Below, in pieces: positions 34,536 through 43,492 of a stretch of 64,000 nucleotides of DNA. Location: contig JAPOWR010000001.1 in NCBI GenBank assembly GCA_026707545.1, positions 1,517,778 through 1,581,777 on the forward strand. The letters run 5' to 3'. The notes beneath the pieces are model-generated. The model worked only from the letters and a program-made list of their open reading frames with translations, made no database searches and was not told the origin of the DNA. This stretch comes from Acidobacteriota bacterium. Lineage in GTDB: Bacteria; Acidobacteriota; Thermoanaerobaculia; Multivoradales; Multivoraceae. A program made the position numbers and the translations under genes. Positions within the stretch are counted from its first letter, which is position 1, and the number at the start of each line of letters is the position of its first letter.

Positions 34536-35825
34536 CTACGGCAACTCGATCGGCCGGCCGCCGACGATCGTGCCGGCCGGAGCGCCGCGCAGCTTCCAGC
34601 CCGCGAAGGGCGTGTTGCGCGACTTGCTCTGAAAGGCGGCCGGTTCGACCGCGACTTCGCGGTCCAGGTCGATCAAGGTCACGTCGCCGGGCGAGCCCGG
34701 AGCCAGGCTGCCGCCCGGAACGCTCAGAATCCGCGCCGGCGCCACTGAGAGTAATTCGACCAACCGCGGCAGATCGATCACGCCCTGTCCTACCAGCCGG
34801 TCCAGGCACAGGCTGAGCGTCGTCTCGAGCCCCACCACGCCGTTCGGCGCGGCCACGAAGTCGAGTTCCTTCTCGTCCGGGTGATGGGGCGCGTGATCGC
34901 TCGCGATCGCGTCGATCGAACCGTCGGCGATGCCGACAACCAGGGCGTCGCGGTCGGAGGCGCTACGGAGCGGCGGGTGCATCTTGAAGTCCGGGTCGAG
35001 ACCGGATTCGAAGACATCCTCGTCACAGAGCAGCAGGTGATGGGCCGAGACCTCGCTCGTGACCCGGCAACCGTCCGCCTTCGCGTCGCGGACCAGCGCC
35101 ACGCTGCGCGCGGTCGACATGTGGGCCAGGTGGTAACGGCCGCCCGTGTCCGCGGAGAGCATCAGGTCCCGACCGACCATCACGTCGTCGGCTGCACCGG
35201 GAATCCCCTCGACCCCCAGCCGGGTCGAGCACGCGCCCTCGTGCATCACCCCGTCGCCCGAGAGTTCGAGCTCCTCCGCATGCTGGATCACCGGCAGATC
35301 GAAGTGGCGGGCGTAGCGCAGCGCCTGTCGCATGAGCGCCGCGTTCCAGACCGGCCGGCCGTCGTCCGACACCGCCACCGCTCCGGCCCGGCGCTGCGCG
35401 CCGAACTCGGTCAGTTCCCGCCCCTCGAGGCCTCTGCTCACCGCCGAGATCGGGTACACACGGGCGTAGCCCGCGCGTTCCGCCTGGCGGAGGATGAACT
35501 CGGTGACGGAGGGATCGTCGTTCACCGGCTCGGTGTTCGGCATGCAGGCGACCGCGACGAAGCCCCCCGCGGCGGACGCGCGCGTGCCGCTCTCGATCGT
35601 CTCCTTGTACTCCTGCCCCGGCTCCCGCAGGTGGACGTGCATGTCGATGAGCCCCGGCGCGACGACCAGGCCGGAGGCGTCCACCTCGCGTGCGCCGTCC
35701 GGCGTCCGGAGCTCCGGACCGCAAGCCGTGACCGCACCGTCCTCGATCAACACGTCGGCCGATCCGTCGAGTTCCTGGCTCGGGTCGACGACCCGGCCGC
35801 CCCGGATCACCAAGGCCGCGGTCAC
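34536..35825 (-). CDS. pyrC: Dihydroorotase (type I), PyrC
   Basis: 429 residues. The GTG at 35825 overlaps the pyrB stop as GTGA (35822-35825); the longer open frame upstream lies inside pyrB and is rejected. It catalyses reversible cyclisation of carbamoyl aspartate to dihydroorotate. The metal-binding [15 protein letters not shown], the SAVSRGLEG loop, [16 protein letters not shown] and the [15 protein letters not shown] motif are intact. The pattern is that of long (PyrC type I, Bacillus/Thermus-like) dihydroorotases. Third gene of the pyrR-pyrB-pyrC operon. Confidence 0.96.
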   Translation of the reverse strand: MTAALVIRGGRVVDPSQELDGSADVLIEDGAVTACGPELRTPDGAREVDASGLVVAPGLIDMHVHLREPGQEYKETIESGTRASAAGGFVAVACMPNTEPVNDDPSVTEFILRQAERAGYARVYPISAVSRGLEGRELTEFGAQRRAGAVAVSDDGRPVWNAALMRQALRYARHFDLPVIQHAEELELSGDGVMHEGACSTRLGVEGIPGAADDVMVGRDLMLSADTGGRYHLAHMSTARSVALVRDAKADGCRVTSEVSAHHLLLCDEDVFESGLDPDFKMHPPLRSASDRDALVVGIADGSIDAIASDHAPHHPDEKELDFVAAPNGVVGLETTLSLCLDRLVGQGVIDLPRLVELLSVAPARILSVPGGSLAPGSPGDVTLIDLDREVAVEPAAFQSKSRNTPFAGWKLRGAPAGTIVGGRPIELP

Positions 35826-36775
35826 GTCACAAGGTCTCCGCGCCGCTCCTTGGCGCCTGCCAGGAGATAGAGAACCGCCATCCGCACCGCGACGCCGTTG
35901 GCCACCTGCTCGAGGATCACCGACCAGGGGCCGTCCGCCACTTCGCTGGCGATCTCGATGCCGCGGTTCATCGGTCCCGGGTGCATGATGATCACGTCGT
36001 CCGAAGCGCCCTTCAGGCGCTCCGCAGTGAGACCGAAGAAGTCGAAGTACTCGCGCTCCGATGGGAAGGTGGCGCGCGCCTGCCGCTCCAACTGCACCCG
36101 CAGCATCATGATCACATCCGCGCCGCGGGTCGCTTCGTCGAGCGAGTAGGCGACCGTCGCGCCGAGCGCCTCGGGCTCCTCGGGCATCATCGTGCGCGGG
36201 CCGGCCACGGTGACGTTCGCGCCCAGCCTGGAGAGGCAAAGGACATTCGAGCGCACCACCCGGCTGTGCGCCACGTCACCGACGATCGCCACCTTGAGGC
36301 CCTCCACTTCGCCCTTGTGGCGGCGGATCGTGAAGGCATCGAGCAGGGCCTGGGTCGGGTGCTCGTGGGCGCCGTCACCGGCGTTGATGACCCCGGCCGC
36401 GAGGCGCGCCGCCAGCGCGTGCGGCACCCGGGGGTGGGCATGACGGATCACCACGAGGTCGGGGGCCATGGCCTCCAGGTTGCGCGCGGTGTCGAGAAGC
36501 GTCTCGCCCTTGGACAGCGACGAACCCGAGGTGGAGAAATTGATGTTGTCCGCCGAGAGCCGCTTCTCCGCGATCTCGAAACTGGAACTCGTGCGCGTCG
36601 ACGGCTCGAAGAAGAGGTTGATCACCGTCTTGCCGCGCAGGGTCGGCACCTTCTTGATCGGCCGCGCCGCGACCTCGACGAAGGACTCGGCCGTGTCGAG
36701 AATGTGGATGATCTCGGCCGTGGACAACTCGGCGACCCCCAGCAGGTCGCCGCGCTGCCACACGAGATCGCTCAC
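35822..36775 (-). CDS. pyrB: Aspartate carbamoyltransferase catalytic subunit
   Basis: 317 residues. It joins carbamoyl phosphate and aspartate in pyrimidine synthesis. The carbamoyl-phosphate loop [13 protein letters not shown], the SxxKGE segment [12 protein letters not shown], the HP(T/S)QALLDA pair ([13 protein letters not shown]) and the aspartate-loop region [10 protein letters not shown] are present. HPGPMNRG closes the active site. Its start overlaps pyrR by four bases (36772-36775). No pyrI regulatory subunit is seen, which fits control by PyrR. Confidence 0.97.
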   Translation of the reverse strand: MSDLVWQRGDLLGVAELSTAEIIHILDTAESFVEVAARPIKKVPTLRGKTVINLFFEPSTRTSSSFEIAEKRLSADNINFSTSGSSLSKGETLLDTARNLEAMAPDLVVIRHAHPRVPHALAARLAAGVINAGDGAHEHPTQALLDAFTIRRHKGEVEGLKVAIVGDVAHSRVVRSNVLCLSRLGANVTVAGPRTMMPEEPEALGATVAYSLDEATRGADVIMMLRVQLERQARATFPSEREYFDFFGLTAERLKGASDDVIIMHPGPMNRGIEIASEVADGPWSVILEQVANGVAVRMAVLYLLAGAKERRGDLVT

Positions 36776-37326
36776 CCTTCGCGCTCGAGGAGCTCGACCA
36801 TCTCCTTGCCGTCGTCGGTGGCGGCGTAGGAGACCTTGATCACTTCGGTGTCCGTCGTCTGCACGTACTCGCCGATGCAGTCCGCGTGGATCGGCAGCTC
36901 GCGGTGGCCGCGGTCGATCAGCACCGCGAGCCGGATCGCCTTCGGCCGGCCGTAGTCCATCAGCGCGTCCATCGCGGCGCGGATCGTGCGGCCGCTGTAG
37001 AGCACGTCGTCGCAGAGCACGACGATCTTGTCCTCGATCGGCGCCGGCAGCACGCTTTCCTTGACCACGGGTTGCGGCGCGATCGTCGAAAGGTCGTCGC
37101 GGTAGAGCGTGATGTCGAGGATGCCAACCGGCAATTCGACGCCCTCGGTGCGCACGATCTCCGCGGCTACGAAGTCGGCCAGCGGAACTCCGCGGGTGCG
37201 CACGCCGACCAGCATCAACGTGTCCGTGCCGCCGGCCCGCTCGACGAGTTCCGCGGCCATCCGGCGCATCATTCGCGCCATCTGGCGGGCATCGAACAGA
37301 GTCCTCTTGACGGTCAGTTCGGCCAC
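36772..37326 (-). CDS. pyrR: PyrR bifunctional regulator / uracil phosphoribosyltransferase
   Basis: 184 residues from a GTG start. The PRPP-binding motif [21 protein letters not shown] and the flexible-loop region around [15 protein letters not shown] are typical, as is the C-terminal [17 protein letters not shown]. In Firmicutes and some other phyla PyrR binds the 5' leader of pyr mRNA and causes attenuation; in others it represses translation. Here the start codon lies only 9 bases after a TACGCT box, leaving no room for a PyrR-binding leader ahead of pyrR if that box is the promoter. It leads the pyrR-pyrB-pyrC operon. Confidence 0.95.
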   Translation of the reverse strand: MAELTVKRTLFDARQMARMMRRMAAELVERAGGTDTLMLVGVRTRGVPLADFVAAEIVRTEGVELPVGILDITLYRDDLSTIAPQPVVKESVLPAPIEDKIVVLCDDVLYSGRTIRAAMDALMDYGRPKAIRLAVLIDRGHRELPIHADCIGEYVQTTDTEVIKVSYAATDDGKEMVELLEREG

Positions 37327-37335
37327 TGGCGCGGG

Positions 37336-37341
37336 AGCGTA
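37336..37341 (-). promoter_or_regulatory. Candidate near-leaderless -10 box of the pyr operon
   Basis: TACGCT on the minus strand, 9 bases before the pyrR GTG. No Shine-Dalgarno and no clear -35 hexamer. Confidence 0.4.
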
Positions 37342-37391
37342 TCAGCCGTCAGCCGCTCGCGCTATATGTTGTGGAAAGCCGGCGAACGCGA

Positions 37392-37430
37392 CACAACCAG
37401 TTGTGACTTATGCATGAAAGCTGCTAAGTT
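37392..37430 (+). promoter_or_regulatory. Candidate smc promoter with inverted repeat
   Basis: TTGTGA (37401-37406), 18-base spacer, TAAGTT (37425-37430), 39 bases before the smc ATG. The -35 box overlaps an inverted repeat CACAAC-CA-GTTGTG (37392-37405) that could be an operator. The region is visibly more AT-rich than its surroundings. Confidence 0.4.
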
Positions 37431-37469
37431 CCCGCATGGCAGTCGGCCGCTCCGCTGCCCGAAGCACCC

Positions 37470-40400
37470 ATGCTCAAACTGGAACGTCTCGAGGTCAACG
37501 GCTTCAAGACGTTCGTTGAGCCGATCACGAGCCGCTTCGCGCCGGGCATCACCGCGATCGTCGGGCCGAACGGCTGCGGCAAGAGCAACCTGGCCGAGGC
37601 GGTCACCTGGGTGCTGGGCGAGCAGAGCCCCAAGTCCCTCCGCGGATCCTCCATGGAGGAAGTCATATTCAACGGCAGCCACCAGCGCAAGCCCTTGGGG
37701 ATGGCGGAGGTCAGCCTGACCTTCCTCACCGACGGCACCACGCCGCAAGCGGAGGATGGCCGGATCACAATCGGTCGCCGTATCTTCCGCGGCGGTGACG
37801 CCCAGTACCGGTTGAACGATCGCGTCGTCCGACTCAAGGACGTCCGCGACATCCTGATGGACACGGGTCTGGGCATCCGCGCCTACTCCGTGATCGAGCA
37901 GGGGCGAATCGGCATGATCCTGTCGGGCAAACCCCAGGACCGGCGCAAGCTCCTCGAAGAAGCCGCCGGCATCACCCGCTACAAGAACCGCAAGCGTCTG
38001 GCGTCGCTCAAGCTCGAGGATGCGACCGCCGCCCTGCTGCGTCTCGACGACATCATCGCCGAGGTCGAGCGCCGGCTCCGCTCGCTGAAACGGCAGGCAA
38101 ACGCGGCCCGTCGTTTCGGGGAACGCCGGCAGGCCTACCGGGACCTGCTCGACGCCGTGTTGCGGGAGCGCTGGGTTTTGCTTCGGGCCGATCTGGACGA
38201 TCTGGCCGAGACCCTGAAGCAGGAGACAGACCGGGAGGCCGACCTGCTGGCCGAACTCGCCCGCGGGAACGCGGAGTTCGCCGCCTGCCAGCACGCGATC
38301 GAGGCCCGCACCGAGGACGCCGTGCGCTCGAACGAGCGCCAGGCGAAGCTGCTCGCGACGATCGAGGGACGTCAGGCACAGATCAACGGCGCGCACAGCA
38401 CTCTCGCTGAAATCGCCGAACGACTCGAGTCCGGCACCGAAAACGCCGAGCGGCGACGACGCGACCGCTCGGCGGCCGAAGAACGCCTGGCCGCTCTGCT
38501 CGGGAGGCGGCGACAGCTCCAGTCGAAGCGCGAGCAGGCCCTTGCCGCCGTCCAGGAGGATCGGCGGCGGATCGGTACGGCCGACGCCACGATCGCGGAC
38601 GCCCGCAAGCGGCAGGGCCTGCTCCTGGACGAACTCTCGGCGTGCCGCGCGCACCAGCGCGAACTGCGCAGCCGCCTAGTGGCCGAACGCATCGGCAGCG
38701 AGAAGGCGGTCGATCGCCGCGAACGCGCGGATGAGGTCCTCCTTCGAAGCCGGGACGCGCTCAAGGCGATCGACGTGGAGCTCGGAGCCGTCCGCACCAA
38801 GATCGAGTCCCTGGAGGTGGCGCTGGACACGGAAACCGAGACCGCCCGGCGCGTGGCGGCCGCGCTCGAAGAGGACCGGAACCGCCGAAGGCAAGCACAG
38901 GTCGAACTCGAAGCCTGCCGCGAGGAACTGATCGAGGCGCAGAAGAGGGCTGCCGTGCTCGACGAACTGGGTCAGCGCGACGCCGAGCGGCGAAGCGAGA
39001 TTCGCCGGGCCCTGCTCGAGTTGGGTCTCCCGGAACCCCGTTTCCTGGGAGACGAGGTGACCGTGCCCGAGGGCTGGGAGCACAGCCTCGACCTGTTTCT
39101 CGGTCCACTGCAGAGTGCCGTCATGACGCCCGGCGACGAAGACGCCCTGGCCATCGCCCGGGCGATCGGCGGCTCCGACTTCCAGGCAACCCTGCTGCGC
39201 GCCGGCAACGGCGCGAAGCGCCTCCCGCCGGTCGAGGATCCGGCGATCCTCGGCGACCTGTCCACCGCTCTCGGGCTCACCGAGGACGTTCGCGGCGCCC
39301 TTCCCCCCGCCTACCTCGTCGAGAGTCCGGAGGATGCCGACCGTCTGGCGCCGGACCATCCAGGCGTGGCTTTCCTGTGCCGGGACCGTCTCTGGATCGA
39401 GGCCGGCCAGATCACGGTGCGCGGCGAGCAGGCGGCGCTGGGCGCGCTCGGACGTCAGCGGGAGATGGAGGACCTGGAACGCTCGATCGACGAACTCGAA
39501 GAGCAACGTTCCACCCTTGGCCGAGAGATCGAGGCAGCTCGCGAGCGCATTCGCCGGGCCGCCGCGGAGGGCCAGCGCCTGGAGCGGGCGGCGGCGGAAC
39601 TTCGCGAGCAACTGGCCGTGGCGAAGGCGCGTCTCGAGGACATCGGCGAACGGCGCGCCGCCCTCCGTGCCGAGCACCGGACGGCGCGGGCCGAACACGA
39701 CGCACTGGAAACCGAGATCGAAGCGAGAGGGGCAAGGCGGTCCAGGGTCGAGAAGGAGATAGAGGACGCGGAGACCCGGCTCGCCGACCTGGAGCAGGCG
39801 ACCGACGAAGCGAGCGCCGCCGTCGAACGTGCCCGTAGCGAGCGCGAAGAGCGCCTCACCGCCGGAGCCGGCCGGCAGGGTCAACTCGACCTGATCGAAG
39901 AGCGCGCCACATCGGAGCGAACCGAGCGGGAGCGCGTCGAGGGCCAGATCGCATCGCTCGATGAGGCCGACGCAGCGTGGGCCACCGAGACGGAGCGGCT
40001 ACGCCGGCGAGTCGGCGAGCACGAAGCCGCCGCGGTCGCAGCGCGCCGGGAGCTGGAAGAGGCTCTCGCCGAGCGCACGAATGCACAGGATGAAGCCGTC
40101 GGCGCACAGCGAGCCCTCGACGACGAACGGGAGCGTGGCCGGAAGCTTGAGGCACAACTCCGGGAACAGGGCGCGCGCCGCGACGAGCTGCGCGGACGGA
40201 TCGAGGAACTGCGGGTCCGGCAGGCCGGCCTGCAGCAGGACTCCGAGCACCTGGGCCGGGAGTACCACCAGGAGTTCGGGCGCAACCTGGACGACCTGGA
40301 ACTTCGCGCGGTCGGCACCGACCAGGCGCCGGACCTGGACGCGATGACCGAGGAACTGGGACGGCGCCGAGCCCTGCTGGAGCGGATGGGGCCCGTCAAC

Positions 40401-41012
40401 GTCCTCGCCGCCGACGAGTACGACGAGCACCAGGAGCGGCACGAGTTCCTGACCGGGCAACGGAACGACGTCGTGGAGTCGATCGAGAGCCTGAAGCGGA
40501 CGATCCGCGACATCGACAGGACCTCGTCCGAGCGTTTTGTCGCCGCCTTCCGCGAAGTGAACGAGAACTTCGGGCGCACCTTCACCGAACTCTTCCGCGG
40601 CGGCGAAGCCGAGATGCGCCTGATGGACGAGGACGACCCGCTGGACTGCGGTATCGAGATCACTGCCCGGCCGCCGGGCAAGCGGGCGCAGAACATCATG
40701 CTGCTGTCGGGCGGCGAGAAGGCGCTGGCAGCGATTGCCCTGCTGTTCGCGCTGTTCCAGACGAAGCCCTCGCCCTTCTGCATCCTCGACGAGGTGGACG
40801 CGCCCCTCGACGACGCGAACATCCTGCGCTTCGTCGACATGCTGAAGCGGATGTCGGCCGACACCCAGTTCCTCGTCATCACCCACAACAAGTTGACAAT
40901 GCAGGCGGCGAGCACGCTGTACGGCGTGACGATGGAGGAACACGGCGTATCGAAGATCGTCGGCGTCGATGTCGACGAGATGCACCCCGAGCAGCAGTTA
41001 GCGACCGCCTGA
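37470..41012 (+). CDS. smc: Chromosome segregation protein SMC
   Basis: 1180 residues, the usual length. The N-terminal ATPase half has Walker A GPNGCGKSN (32-40), a Q-loop, and the FNGS insertion before the first coiled coil (~170-500). A hinge domain lies near 510-650 (LGDEVTVPEGWEHSLDLFLGPLQSAV to GRQREMEDLE), followed by the second coiled coil (~670-980). The C-terminal half has the ABC signature LLSGGEKALAAIALLFALF, Walker B FCILDEVDAPLDDANILRF and the D/H-loops ending LVITHNKLTMQAASTLYGVTM. It condenses and segregates chromosomes with ScpA/ScpB, which are not in the window. It stands alone, diverging from pyrR. Confidence 0.97.
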   Translation: MLKLERLEVNGFKTFVEPITSRFAPGITAIVGPNGCGKSNLAEAVTWVLGEQSPKSLRGSSMEEVIFNGSHQRKPLGMAEVSLTFLTDGTTPQAEDGRITIGRRIFRGGDAQYRLNDRVVRLKDVRDILMDTGLGIRAYSVIEQGRIGMILSGKPQDRRKLLEEAAGITRYKNRKRLASLKLEDATAALLRLDDIIAEVERRLRSLKRQANAARRFGERRQAYRDLLDAVLRERWVLLRADLDDLAETLKQETDREADLLAELARGNAEFAACQHAIEARTEDAVRSNERQAKLLATIEGRQAQINGAHSTLAEIAERLESGTENAERRRRDRSAAEERLAALLGRRRQLQSKREQALAAVQEDRRRIGTADATIADARKRQGLLLDELSACRAHQRELRSRLVAERIGSEKAVDRRERADEVLLRSRDALKAIDVELGAVRTKIESLEVALDTETETARRVAAALEEDRNRRRQAQVELEACREELIEAQKRAAVLDELGQRDAERRSEIRRALLELGLPEPRFLGDEVTVPEGWEHSLDLFLGPLQSAVMTPGDEDALAIARAIGGSDFQATLLRAGNGAKRLPPVEDPAILGDLSTALGLTEDVRGALPPAYLVESPEDADRLAPDHPGVAFLCRDRLWIEAGQITVRGEQAALGALGRQREMEDLERSIDELEEQRSTLGREIEAARERIRRAAAEGQRLERAAAELREQLAVAKARLEDIGERRAALRAEHRTARAEHDALETEIEARGARRSRVEKEIEDAETRLADLEQATDEASAAVERARSEREERLTAGAGRQGQLDLIEERATSERTERERVEGQIASLDEADAAWATETERLRRRVGEHEAAAVAARRELEEALAERTNAQDEAVGAQRALDDERERGRKLEAQLREQGARRDELRGRIEELRVRQAGLQQDSEHLGREYHQEFGRNLDDLELRAVGTDQAPDLDAMTEELGRRRALLERMGPVNVLAADEYDEHQERHEFLTGQRNDVVESIESLKRTIRDIDRTSSERFVAAFREVNENFGRTFTELFRGGEAEMRLMDEDDPLDCGIEITARPPGKRAQNIMLLSGGEKALAAIALLFALFQTKPSPFCILDEVDAPLDDANILRFVDMLKRMSADTQFLVITHNKLTMQAASTLYGVTMEEHGVSKIVGVDVDEMHPEQQLATA

Positions 41013-41043
41013 ACCGGCCCACTGAGTGCGCCGCCCTGGGTGC

Positions 41044-41061
41044 GCCGGCCTTCTGGCCGGC
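41044..41061 (+). terminator. Hairpin with TTCT loop downstream of smc
   Basis: Perfect 7-bp GC stem (GCCGGCC/GGCCGGC) with a TTCT tetraloop, 31 bases after the smc stop. No U-tract follows, so this may be a stabilising or factor-assisted terminator. Confidence 0.35.
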
Positions 41062-41091
41062 ATCCGGCCCGCCGCGAAGCAGCCGCGCTGG

Positions 41092-41097
41092 TACGCT
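41092..41097 (+). promoter_or_regulatory. Leaderless -10 box, heme/copper monooxygenase-like gene
   Basis: TACGCT followed by exactly 6 bases and the ATG at 41104, with no Shine-Dalgarno. Confidence 0.45.
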
Positions 41098-41103
41098 GAC
41101 GCC

Positions 41104-42405
41104 ATGAACCGCGCAGCCCTCTCTACCCTCGTCCTCGCCCTGGCCACCGGATCCGCGGCCGCGGCCGACCGCGACGCGCCCACCTTCTACGCCGACGTGC
41201 TTCCGGTGCTCCAGATGCACTGCCAGGACTGCCACCGCCCCGCGGGAGCCAACTACGGCGGCATGAGGGCGCCGATGGCCTTGACCACGTACGGTGAAGT
41301 CCGACCCTGGGCCCGCTCGATCGCACGCACGGTCGCCGCCCGCGAGATGCCGCCGTGGGACGCGCACCCGCAACATGACGGGACGTTCGCCAACGAACGC
41401 GTGCTGGGACCAAACGAGATCGAGATCCTGGTGAACTGGTCCACGTCCGGCGCCGCCGCCGGCGACGCGGCGGACGCCCCACCGCCGCGCGAGTTCCCGA
41501 GCACGGGCGGCTGGGTGGTCGGCGAGCCCGATCTGGTCGTGACGATGCCGGAGCCCTACTTCGTCGAGGACGACGTCGACGACCTCTACGCCGCATTCTC
41601 CTACGTCCTCACCGAAGAGGATCTGCCCGAGGACCGCTGGGTGGTCGCCTTTCAGTGCAAGCCGGACAGCGACGTCATCCACCACTTCAACCTGCACCTG
41701 CTGCCGCCCGACGAGAACGGCGATCTGCCACCGCCACCCGAGTTCCCCAACCAGGATCAGATCGCGCCCTCGCCCGAGAACGCCGGCAGCTACATGGGCG
41801 GCGTCTCGTCCGGCAGCGACGCGAACCGCTACCCGGAAGGGTACGGCTTCCTGCTCAGGAAGGGCTCGCGGGTGACCTTCGACATCCACTACCACAAGGA
41901 GGCGGGAGCGGGCACCGGCGTGTGGGATCAGTCGTCGATCGGTTTCGTCTTCGCCGACGAACCCGTGACTCGCTCACTGGGCTCGGGCCTCCGGCCGATC
42001 ATGAACTTCACCTTCGCGATCCCGCCGAACGACGGCAACCACCAGGTAGGCCCCTACTCCACGGTCGCCCGTCACGACACGGACATCATCGCCCTCATGC
42101 CGCACATGCACATGCGCGGCAAGGCGGCGCGCTTCGAGGCCTTCTACCCCGACGGCACCACGGAGGTGCTGCTCGACGTGCCTCGCTTCGATTTCTCCTG
42201 GCAGACGGTCTACTACTACGACGAGTTGAAGCGCATTCCCAAGGGCACCCGGATCGAGTACACCGCCTGGTACGACAACTCCGCCGCCAAGGCGGCGCAG
42301 TACGGCTTCGACTCGAGCCGCACGGTGCGCTTCGGTCAGCCGTCGACCGACGAGATGATGATGGGCTTCATGATGAGTGCGGCGGCTCCGGAGGGCGAAC
42401 CGTAG
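41104..42405 (+). CDS. Cytochrome c / copper-monooxygenase-like secreted protein
   Basis: 433 residues with a signal peptide (1-21). The first domain is a short cytochrome c with CQDCH (40-44) and the DVLPVLQMHCQDCHRPAGANYGG context common to PSCyt-like proteins. The rest resembles ascorbate-dependent type II copper monooxygenases (PHM/DBM fold). It has the histidine cluster VIHHFNLHLLP, FDIHYHKEAG and MPHMHMRGKAA, all candidate CuA/CuB ligands. Such fusions occur in Acidobacteriota and Planctomycetota but have no established substrate. The end of the gene overlaps the convergent TMEM220-type gene by 38 bases. Confidence 0.82.
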   Translation: MNRAALSTLVLALATGSAAAADRDAPTFYADVLPVLQMHCQDCHRPAGANYGGMRAPMALTTYGEVRPWARSIARTVAAREMPPWDAHPQHDGTFANERVLGPNEIEILVNWSTSGAAAGDAADAPPPREFPSTGGWVVGEPDLVVTMPEPYFVEDDVDDLYAAFSYVLTEEDLPEDRWVVAFQCKPDSDVIHHFNLHLLPPDENGDLPPPPEFPNQDQIAPSPENAGSYMGGVSSGSDANRYPEGYGFLLRKGSRVTFDIHYHKEAGAGTGVWDQSSIGFVFADEPVTRSLGSGLRPIMNFTFAIPPNDGNHQVGPYSTVARHDTDIIALMPHMHMRGKAARFEAFYPDGTTEVLLDVPRFDFSWQTVYYYDELKRIPKGTRIEYTAWYDNSAAKAAQYGFDSSRTVRFGQPSTDEMMMGFMMSAAAPEGEP

Positions 42406-42799
42406 AGTTCTCATCCCGCGTCCGCGACAGCCGGTCCGCCGTCACGAGAAAGGCGCCGGCGATCACCAGCCCCAACAGCTCCCGGCTGTGCTCGATGTAC
42501 ATCCTGTCGGCCGACATCGGCGCCCAGAGGTCGCTGGTCGGACGGTGGAAGACCCAGTCGACGAAGCCGGGAAAGGTCAGCGCGACGCCCGCCAGGGTCA
42601 CCGCCGCCAGTACAAGGAACGCGACCCTGGACAGCCTCCCAAACGCGGCAACCATGCAGGCGAAAGCGATCGCCGCGTAATAGGTCACCCAGATCAGCGG
42701 ATCCGGGTCGTTGACCTGCAGCAGCGCGAAGACCAGCATGGCGAGGCCCAGCACGAGGGGCACAGGGAGTGGGCGTCGCCTGCCGCGTGACTTCGGCAC
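42368..42799 (-). CDS. Transmembrane 220-family protein
   Basis: 143 residues from a GTG start with four hydrophobic segments (LVLGLAMLVFALLQ, VTYYAAIAFACMVAAFG, VAFLVLAAVTLAGVALT and LLGLVIAGAFLVTADRL). The NDPDPLIWVTYY motif after the first helix is the signature of the TMEM220 family, whose function is unknown in bacteria and animals. It is leaderless by sequence: TTGCGT, 17 bases, TAGTTT, 6 bases, GTG. Its 3' end overlaps the convergent heme/copper gene. Confidence 0.85.
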   Translation of the reverse strand: MPKSRGRRRPLPVPLVLGLAMLVFALLQVNDPDPLIWVTYYAAIAFACMVAAFGRLSRVAFLVLAAVTLAGVALTFPGFVDWVFHRPTSDLWAPMSADRMYIEHSRELLGLVIAGAFLVTADRLSRTRDENSTVRPPEPPHSS

Positions 42800-42805
42800 C
42801 GCTCG

Positions 42806-42834
42806 AAACTAGGGCCTAGCCCCACGGAACGCAA
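42806..42834 (-). promoter_or_regulatory. Leaderless promoter of the TMEM220-type gene
   Basis: TTGCGT (42829-42834), 17-base spacer, TAGTTT (42806-42811), then exactly 6 bases to the GTG at 42799. This is the most complete leaderless example, with both boxes. Confidence 0.55.
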
Positions 42835-42882
42835 CCGAGCCGGAGCCGGGCGCAAGGACCTGGCCGTTCATCTTGTTCAGTC

Positions 42883-42911
42883 TTGACAAAACAAACCGGA
42901 TGTTCCAACAT
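42883..42911 (+). promoter_or_regulatory. Consensus promoter and operator of the GbsR-RND operon
   Basis: Perfect -35 TTGACA (42883-42888), 17-base spacer and CAACAT (42906-42911), ten bases before the regulator ATG. The -10 box lies in the inverted repeat ATGTT-CC-AACAT (42900-42911), a natural operator for autorepression by the MarR/GbsR protein encoded next. Confidence 0.65.
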
Positions 42912-42920
42912 CTCTGACTC

Positions 42921-43457
42921 ATGACCGTCTCCGAGCCGATTCCCGCTTCCGACCAGTCCGCAGAAACCGCCACGCCCTCCGAGATGAGCCTCCGCGCCGC
43001 CGAGGAGCGCTTCATCGAGGGCATGGGGCTGGCACTCGAAGAAGACCGCCTGCCCCGGATCGCGGGCCGCCTCGTCGGGCTGCTCCTCCTGTCGCCGCGA
43101 CCCGTCCGCTTCGACCTCCTCGCCGAGCGCCTGCGCGTCAGCCGCGGCAGCATCAGTACGAACACCCGGTTGCTCGAGAACATGGGCGTGATCGAACGCG
43201 TCACCCGCCCGGGCGACCGCCGCGACTACTTCCAGATCAACGAACAGCCCGGTCTGCTGCAACGCGTCATCGACCGCTTCCGCGCCCGGCAGGCAATGGC
43301 AGCGGAGATGAAGCAGGCCCTCGGACCGGAGCCGGGCGACGCCGCGGTCGTCCAGGCGCGCCTCGATGGGCTCATCCGTTTCTACGCCATCCTGGCCGAC
43401 AGCTTCGATTCGGCGCTCGCCGCCTTTGGGCAGGGGCCGGACCGGGTCGCTTCCTGA
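42921..43457 (+). CDS. GbsR/MarR-family transcriptional regulator
   Basis: 178 residues. The winged helix-turn-helix spans ~60-115: GRLVGLLLLSPRPVRFDLLAERLRVSRGSISTNTRLLENMGVIERVTRPGDRRDYF (abridged), with SRGSISTNTRLL as the recognition helix, as in the GbsR subgroup. The C-terminal helices (LQRVIDRFRARQAM and LDGLIRFYAILADSF) would dimerise. It is encoded 35 bases before an RND adaptor and permease and most likely represses them through the palindrome over its own -10 box. The inducer is unknown. Confidence 0.88.
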   Translation: MTVSEPIPASDQSAETATPSEMSLRAAEERFIEGMGLALEEDRLPRIAGRLVGLLLLSPRPVRFDLLAERLRVSRGSISTNTRLLENMGVIERVTRPGDRRDYFQINEQPGLLQRVIDRFRARQAMAAEMKQALGPEPGDAAVVQARLDGLIRFYAILADSFDSALAAFGQGPDRVAS

Positions 43458-43492
43458 CCGCAAGCAGGATCACACCGAGAGAGAACGAACCC

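Noticed and set aside
35826-36239. Upstream extension of dihydroorotase to 36239
   Set aside because: Lies entirely within pyrB in another frame; the GTGA junction at 35822-35825 gives a normal-length enzyme.
40879-41895. 338-codon minus-strand frame across the smc end and the heme/copper gene
   Set aside because: Spans the gap between two well-supported plus-strand genes and has no conserved motif.
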